Assembly (NCBI GenBank): GCA_945872195.1
Contig: CAMBZO010000043.1
Location: 1 to 11,243 of the forward strand
DNA length: 11,243 bases
Direction of reading: 5' to 3'
Origin: Akkermansia muciniphila
GTDB lineage: Bacteria; Verrucomicrobiota; Verrucomicrobiia; Limisphaerales; SXTU01
Shown: positions 7,802 to 11,243 of the stretch, in pieces
Layout: the number at the start of each line of letters is the position of its first letter
How positions within the stretch are numbered: position 1 is the first letter of the stretch
The notes under the pieces: model-generated
Told to the model about the DNA's origin: nothing
Databases searched by the model: none
What the model saw: the letters and a program-made list of their open reading frames with translations, nothing else
Translations under genes and position numbers: made by a program

Positions 7802-10018
7802 GTGAACCGCGCCATGTTCGCAAAACACGAACCCACCCGTGTCGCTACCTCCTTCTTACCGAGCCGGGGCGCCCTTGCCGTAGCAGCGATGGCGTCACTG
7901 TTGCTGGGCGGGCGGCTCGGGGCGGCTTCGGACGAAGAATTCGTTCGCGGGACCTTGAAGACGAATTGCGTGCGTTGTCACGGTGAGAAAAAAGCCAAGG
8001 CGGATGTGACTTTGCACGCGCTCTCGATCGGGCGCATGCCGGCCAATGAGGTGCTGACTTGGAAGAAGGTTTACGAAGAGCTCGAGAACGGCACCATGCC
8101 GCCCGAGGACGAAGAACAACCCACTGCCGCCGATCGCCAGCGCTTGCTGACGTGGATCCGCACGTCGCTCCATGCGGCGGGCGAGTATGTCGATCCGTTC
8201 AAGCGGCTCCGGCCTTCCCGCGGGAACTGGGTGGATCATGACGCGCTCTTTCAGAGCAAGCCTGGCTCGGAAACCAGTTCCGCGGATCGCGTCTGGCGGG
8301 TGACCGATGCCGCGTATTTGCAGTTCATGCACCGCGTCATCCGGGACTTCCGCATCGATCTGAATCCGCGAATGATCATCCCGCCGTGGAGACTGGAAGC
8401 CTCGCGGGAGTTTTCCGATTACTCGATCTCCCATCGGATTGGCGAAGCCGAGATCACGATTCATCAGCGGAATTGCGAACGCATCGCGAGCAAGGTGGTG
8501 ACCATTTCCAAGCGGAACCCTCGGGTGCCGATCAACCCTGTCCTGCTCGCGGGCAAGTCCGCCACCCGGGCGCAGGTGGAAGCCATCGTAAAGCCGCTGG
8601 GCGAGAAGCTGCTCGACCGGAAACTCGAAGCCGCGGAACTCGCCCGCTACTCCGAGTTCCTGCTCGACGCGTTGCAATCCCACGAACCGGAGCAAGCCGT
8701 CGGGCAATTCATCATCGCCGCGCTCAGCCATCCGCAGGTGTTGTATCGGGTCGAACCCGCGGCCGGCGAATCGCGCCGGATACTGCCGCCGGAACTTCTC
8801 GCGCGGGCGCTCGCCCTGACGTTGACCGATCGCGAGCCCGACTCCGTGCTGCGCAAAGCCGCCGCGGGAGGTGCACTCCAGACGCGCGAGGATGTGCGGC
8901 GCGAAGTCAGCCGGATCTTGAACGATCCGCAGATTGAGAAGCCCAGGATCATCGGTTTCTTCCGCGAATACTTTGGCTACACCTCCGCGGATGAGGTCTT
9001 CAAATGCCAGTCCACTTTGCGCCTCATGGGAGTGCCCAACAAACAGGACTACCAGCCGCAAAACTATGTTGCCGACACCGACCGGCTTGTGATGTCCGTG
9101 CTCGCCGCCGATCGCCAGGTGCTGCGCGAACTGCTGACGACCAGGCGGACACACGTGCTCTCGAACCGGCTGCCGGCGTCTTCCTATCTCCCGGAGCGCA
9201 CCGCCGCCCTGCGCAAGGAGGCGGCCGGGAAATTCGGAACCGAACCGGGGCATCAGCTCGCGTTCACCACCTACGGAGCGACCATCAGCGCCGAGGATTG
9301 GCTGGCCCACCGCACCGTGGACATGCCCGCCGACCAGCGCATGGGAATCCTGACCCACCCGAGCTGGCTCATCGCCTTCTCGACCAATTTCGAGAACCAC
9401 GCAATCCGGCGCGGCCGCTGGATCTTCGAAAAGCTGCTCGGGGGAAGAATCTCCGAGGCTCCGGTGACCGTGAATGCCGCGCTGCCCGACGAGCCCCACA
9501 ATACGCTGCGGGAGCGCATGCGCGTCGTGCGGGAGTCCCATTGCTGGAAGTGCCATCAGCGCATGGATCCGCTGGGTTTGCCGTTTGAGCAGTTCGATCA
9601 CATCGGCCGCTTTCGCACCGCCGAACAGGTCGTCGATCGCGACGCCACCGAGCGGCTGGAGAAGGATCCCCGGTCGCGCGGCAAAGGACCCGTGATGACC
9701 ACGGTGCCGGCCAACATTTCCGGCGGCATCGAAAACAGCGGCGATCCCGCGGTCAATGGCCCGGTGAACGGCGCGCTGGAATTGATTCGCAAACTCGCGC
9801 ACTCCGAGCGCGTCGAGCAGGTCTTCGTGCGGCACGTCTTCCGCTACTTCATGGGCCGCAACGAAACTCTGGCCGACGGCCCGACCCTGGTGGCGGCGCA
9901 CCGCGCCTACCAGGCCAACGACGGCAGCATGAAAGCGTTGCTCCTTTCCCTGCAGACATCCGATACCTTCCTGTATCGGGCCAAATCCCCCGCCGGAGAG
10001 GCGGCGGCAAAACCCTAG
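7802..10018 (+). CDS. Planctomycete-type cytochrome c multi-domain protein, shorter divergent paralogue (DUF1595/1592/1588/1585)
   Basis: A 738-residue product from GTG 7802; ATG 7814 (four codons later) is an equally good start and neither has a clear ribosome binding site. A hydrophobic segment (about 22-43, GALAVAAMASLLLGG) should be a Sec signal after an unusually long N-region. The first haem c motif is CVRCH (56-60), followed by the W-K-V...GTMPPEDEEQP block. At the DUF1587 position only a weak match remains (VWRVTDAAYLQF, 164-175) and the carbohydrate-binding-like insert of the upstream paralogue is largely missing, explaining the shorter length. DUF1595 is at about 252-319 (ending VLYRVEP), DUF1592 at about 327-460, DUF1588 at about 514-612 with the second haem motif CWKCH (581-585) and DPLGLPFEQF, and DUF1585 at about 652-735. 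It is a distant paralogue of the gene at 3387. It is followed after 44 nt by a DUF1552 gene, repeating the pair. An extracytoplasmic haem protein is likely; the reaction is unknown. Confidence 0.87.
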   Translation: MNRAMFAKHEPTRVATSFLPSRGALAVAAMASLLLGGRLGAASDEEFVRGTLKTNCVRCHGEKKAKADVTLHALSIGRMPANEVLTWKKVYEELENGTMPPEDEEQPTAADRQRLLTWIRTSLHAAGEYVDPFKRLRPSRGNWVDHDALFQSKPGSETSSADRVWRVTDAAYLQFMHRVIRDFRIDLNPRMIIPPWRLEASREFSDYSISHRIGEAEITIHQRNCERIASKVVTISKRNPRVPINPVLLAGKSATRAQVEAIVKPLGEKLLDRKLEAAELARYSEFLLDALQSHEPEQAVGQFIIAALSHPQVLYRVEPAAGESRRILPPELLARALALTLTDREPDSVLRKAAAGGALQTREDVRREVSRILNDPQIEKPRIIGFFREYFGYTSADEVFKCQSTLRLMGVPNKQDYQPQNYVADTDRLVMSVLAADRQVLRELLTTRRTHVLSNRLPASSYLPERTAALRKEAAGKFGTEPGHQLAFTTYGATISAEDWLAHRTVDMPADQRMGILTHPSWLIAFSTNFENHAIRRGRWIFEKLLGGRISEAPVTVNAALPDEPHNTLRERMRVVRESHCWKCHQRMDPLGLPFEQFDHIGRFRTAEQVVDRDATERLEKDPRSRGKGPVMTTVPANISGGIENSGDPAVNGPVNGALELIRKLAHSERVEQVFVRHVFRYFMGRNETLADGPTLVAAHRAYQANDGSMKALLLSLQTSDTFLYRAKSPAGEAAAKP

Positions 10019-10062
10019 CCACGGCCGATGCTCCACTCATCCTCCAACAACCAAGCCGATTC

Positions 10063-11243
10063 ATGATGCCTCGTCGAAAATTCCTCAAAGGCGTCTCCGT
10101 CGGCGCCAGCGGTCTGGTGCTCGCGCCCCTCCTGCAGCGCATCGCCGCCGCTGCCGACGGCACCCTGACTCCGCCCAAGCGCGTCATCTTCTGCCTGTTC
10201 GACAATGGATTTCACGAGGAAGGCGTCCAGCCGGAGGGCATGGGTGTCGGCACCGGCGCGATCAGACAGATTCCCCTCGCGGGCCTCAAGCTGCCCTCGG
10301 ACCTCGAGCCCTTCGCGCCCTTTCGCGACCGCATGACAATCGTGCAGGGCCTGCGGGGCGAGCACCTCTCGCCCGCGCACGGCGCCGGTTTTGGGGCCTT
10401 GTCCGGACTGGCCCTCAGCAAGGAGCAGGCAAAGGGCATATCGATCGACGCAGCCATCGCCCGCGCAATTCCCGGCGTGGTCCCGTTGTTGGTGCTGGGC
10501 GTCGCGGCCGGACAAAGCAACCCGACGGCCTTCGTGTCGTCCGCCTGGTCCGGCGGCCGGCCAATCGCCGCCCAGTGCCGTCCGGAACTCGCCTACGAGT
10601 CGCTTTTCGGCAGCGTCGGCGCGAAGAAAAACACGTTCGCGAGCCGCCAGAAGCTGATCGACTTCATGCACGAAGACGTGAAGCGGCTTCGCTCCCAGAT
10701 CGCCGGTCCCGAGCGTGAACTGGTGGACTCGCACGTCGAGGCGCTAGAGACGCTCACCCGGCGCGAAGGCGAACTGGGAAAGCGTTTCGCGTCCGGGGAA
10801 CTGGCCCGGTTCGCTCCCCAACTCCCGCGCAACCCCGCTGAGAAAATGACGGAAATCATGGCCGCCCAATGCGACGTCGCCGCCGCCGCGCTGATCTCCG
10901 GCCTGACGAATGTCGTCACGATCACCTCGGGGCTTTGCGGTTTGAAGACGACTTACACCGGCCTCACCAACACGGGCGTCCACTTGATCGGCCACGGCAC
11001 ACCCGACCCGGAGTTGAAGCTCACGGGCTATCAGGTCCTGTCAAAATACCGGCGTTACCTAGCAGGACAACTCGCGCGCGTGCTCCACAAATTGCAAGCC
11101 ACCCCCGAAGGCACCGGCACGATGCTCGACAACACGGTGCTGGTCTTCACGAGCGACAGCGCGAACTGGCAGCACTCACGAGGCGACAACTGGCCCTTTG
11201 TGCTCGTGGGAAATCTCGGGGGCCGTTTGAAGTCCGGCCAGTT
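10063..11243 (+). CDS. DUF1552 (HXXSHH family) protein, Tat-exported, 3' end beyond window
   Basis: The frame opens at ATG 10063 (a second ATG directly follows at 10066) and stays open to the window end, giving 393 visible residues; family members are about 430-450 long, so little is missing. The N-terminus has a near-ideal twin-arginine signal, PRRKFLKG (3-10 region), then a hydrophobic stretch ending in IAAAADG. Family features include PPKRVIFCLFDNGFHEEGV, DRMTIVQGLRGEHLSPAHGA, SIDAAIARAIPG, LAYESLFGSVG, the DFMHEDVKRLRSQIAG helix, and a late LDNTVLVFTSD strand. The place of the family signature HxxSHH reads HLIGHG (307-312, 10981-10998): the two outer His are kept but Ser and the final His are replaced, unlike the upstream paralogue (HDMSHY). 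The gene follows the second cytochrome gene by 44 nt and likely shares its transcript. Function is unknown; export by Tat suggests a folded, possibly metal-binding protein. Confidence 0.87.
   Translation, partial: MMPRRKFLKGVSVGASGLVLAPLLQRIAAAADGTLTPPKRVIFCLFDNGFHEEGVQPEGMGVGTGAIRQIPLAGLKLPSDLEPFAPFRDRMTIVQGLRGEHLSPAHGAGFGALSGLALSKEQAKGISIDAAIARAIPGVVPLLVLGVAAGQSNPTAFVSSAWSGGRPIAAQCRPELAYESLFGSVGAKKNTFASRQKLIDFMHEDVKRLRSQIAGPERELVDSHVEALETLTRREGELGKRFASGELARFAPQLPRNPAEKMTEIMAAQCDVAAAALISGLTNVVTITSGLCGLKTTYTGLTNTGVHLIGHGTPDPELKLTGYQVLSKYRRYLAGQLARVLHKLQATPEGTGTMLDNTVLVFTSDSANWQHSRGDNWPFVLVGNLGGRLKSGQ

Noticed and set aside
7895..10036. 713-codon open frame on the - strand antisense to the second cytochrome gene
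   Set aside because: It mirrors a well-supported gene with recognisable domains, and its translation is rich in Arg/Gly/His without family motifs; long antisense frames are expected at this GC content.

Overview
The window carries a GC-rich, single-strand gene set (all convincing genes lie on the + strand) typical of Planctomycetota or Verrucomicrobiota. The main reason is the set of families that are strongly expanded in those phyla: two large multi-domain 'planctomycete cytochrome c' proteins (DUF1587/DUF1595/DUF1592/DUF1588/DUF1585), each followed by a Tat-exported DUF1552 (HXXSHH) protein, plus a PhoD-type phosphatase and a sulfatase-like remnant. A verrucomicrobial source is my preferred guess, but this is inference from gene content, not from a marker gene.

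Layout. 1-1317: 3' part of a putative zinc metallopeptidase gene whose start lies before the window. 1318-1690: no intact gene, but a decayed fragment at 1415-1606 whose reading frame resembles a sulfatase C-terminus and is broken by a TAG. 1691-3172: Tat-exported PhoD-like phosphatase/phosphodiesterase. 3173-3386: a second decayed stretch, a signal-peptide-like start with a well-spaced ribosome binding site (3188) that dies after 38 codons, with a coding-looking tail in another frame ending at 3344. 3387-6110 and 6148-7446: first DUF1592-type cytochrome plus DUF1552 pair. 7447-7801: intergenic region with a 63-nt two-unit hairpin. 7802-10018 and 10063-end: second, divergent DUF1592-type cytochrome plus DUF1552 pair; the last gene runs off the window.

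How the genes may work together. In both pairs the first product has an N-terminal hydrophobic export segment and two CxxCH haem c motifs, and the second has a twin-arginine signal, so both products should be outside the cytoplasm. The same two-gene order occurs twice with short gaps (37 and 44 nt), which suggests each pair is co-transcribed and its products act together. Their biochemical role is not established. The two pairs have diverged: the second cytochrome-like protein is about 170 residues shorter with a poorly conserved DUF1587 region, and the second DUF1552 protein has a changed HxxSHH motif. This repeated, diverging module is the most interesting feature of the window. The two decayed stretches around phoD suggest a locus undergoing gene loss.
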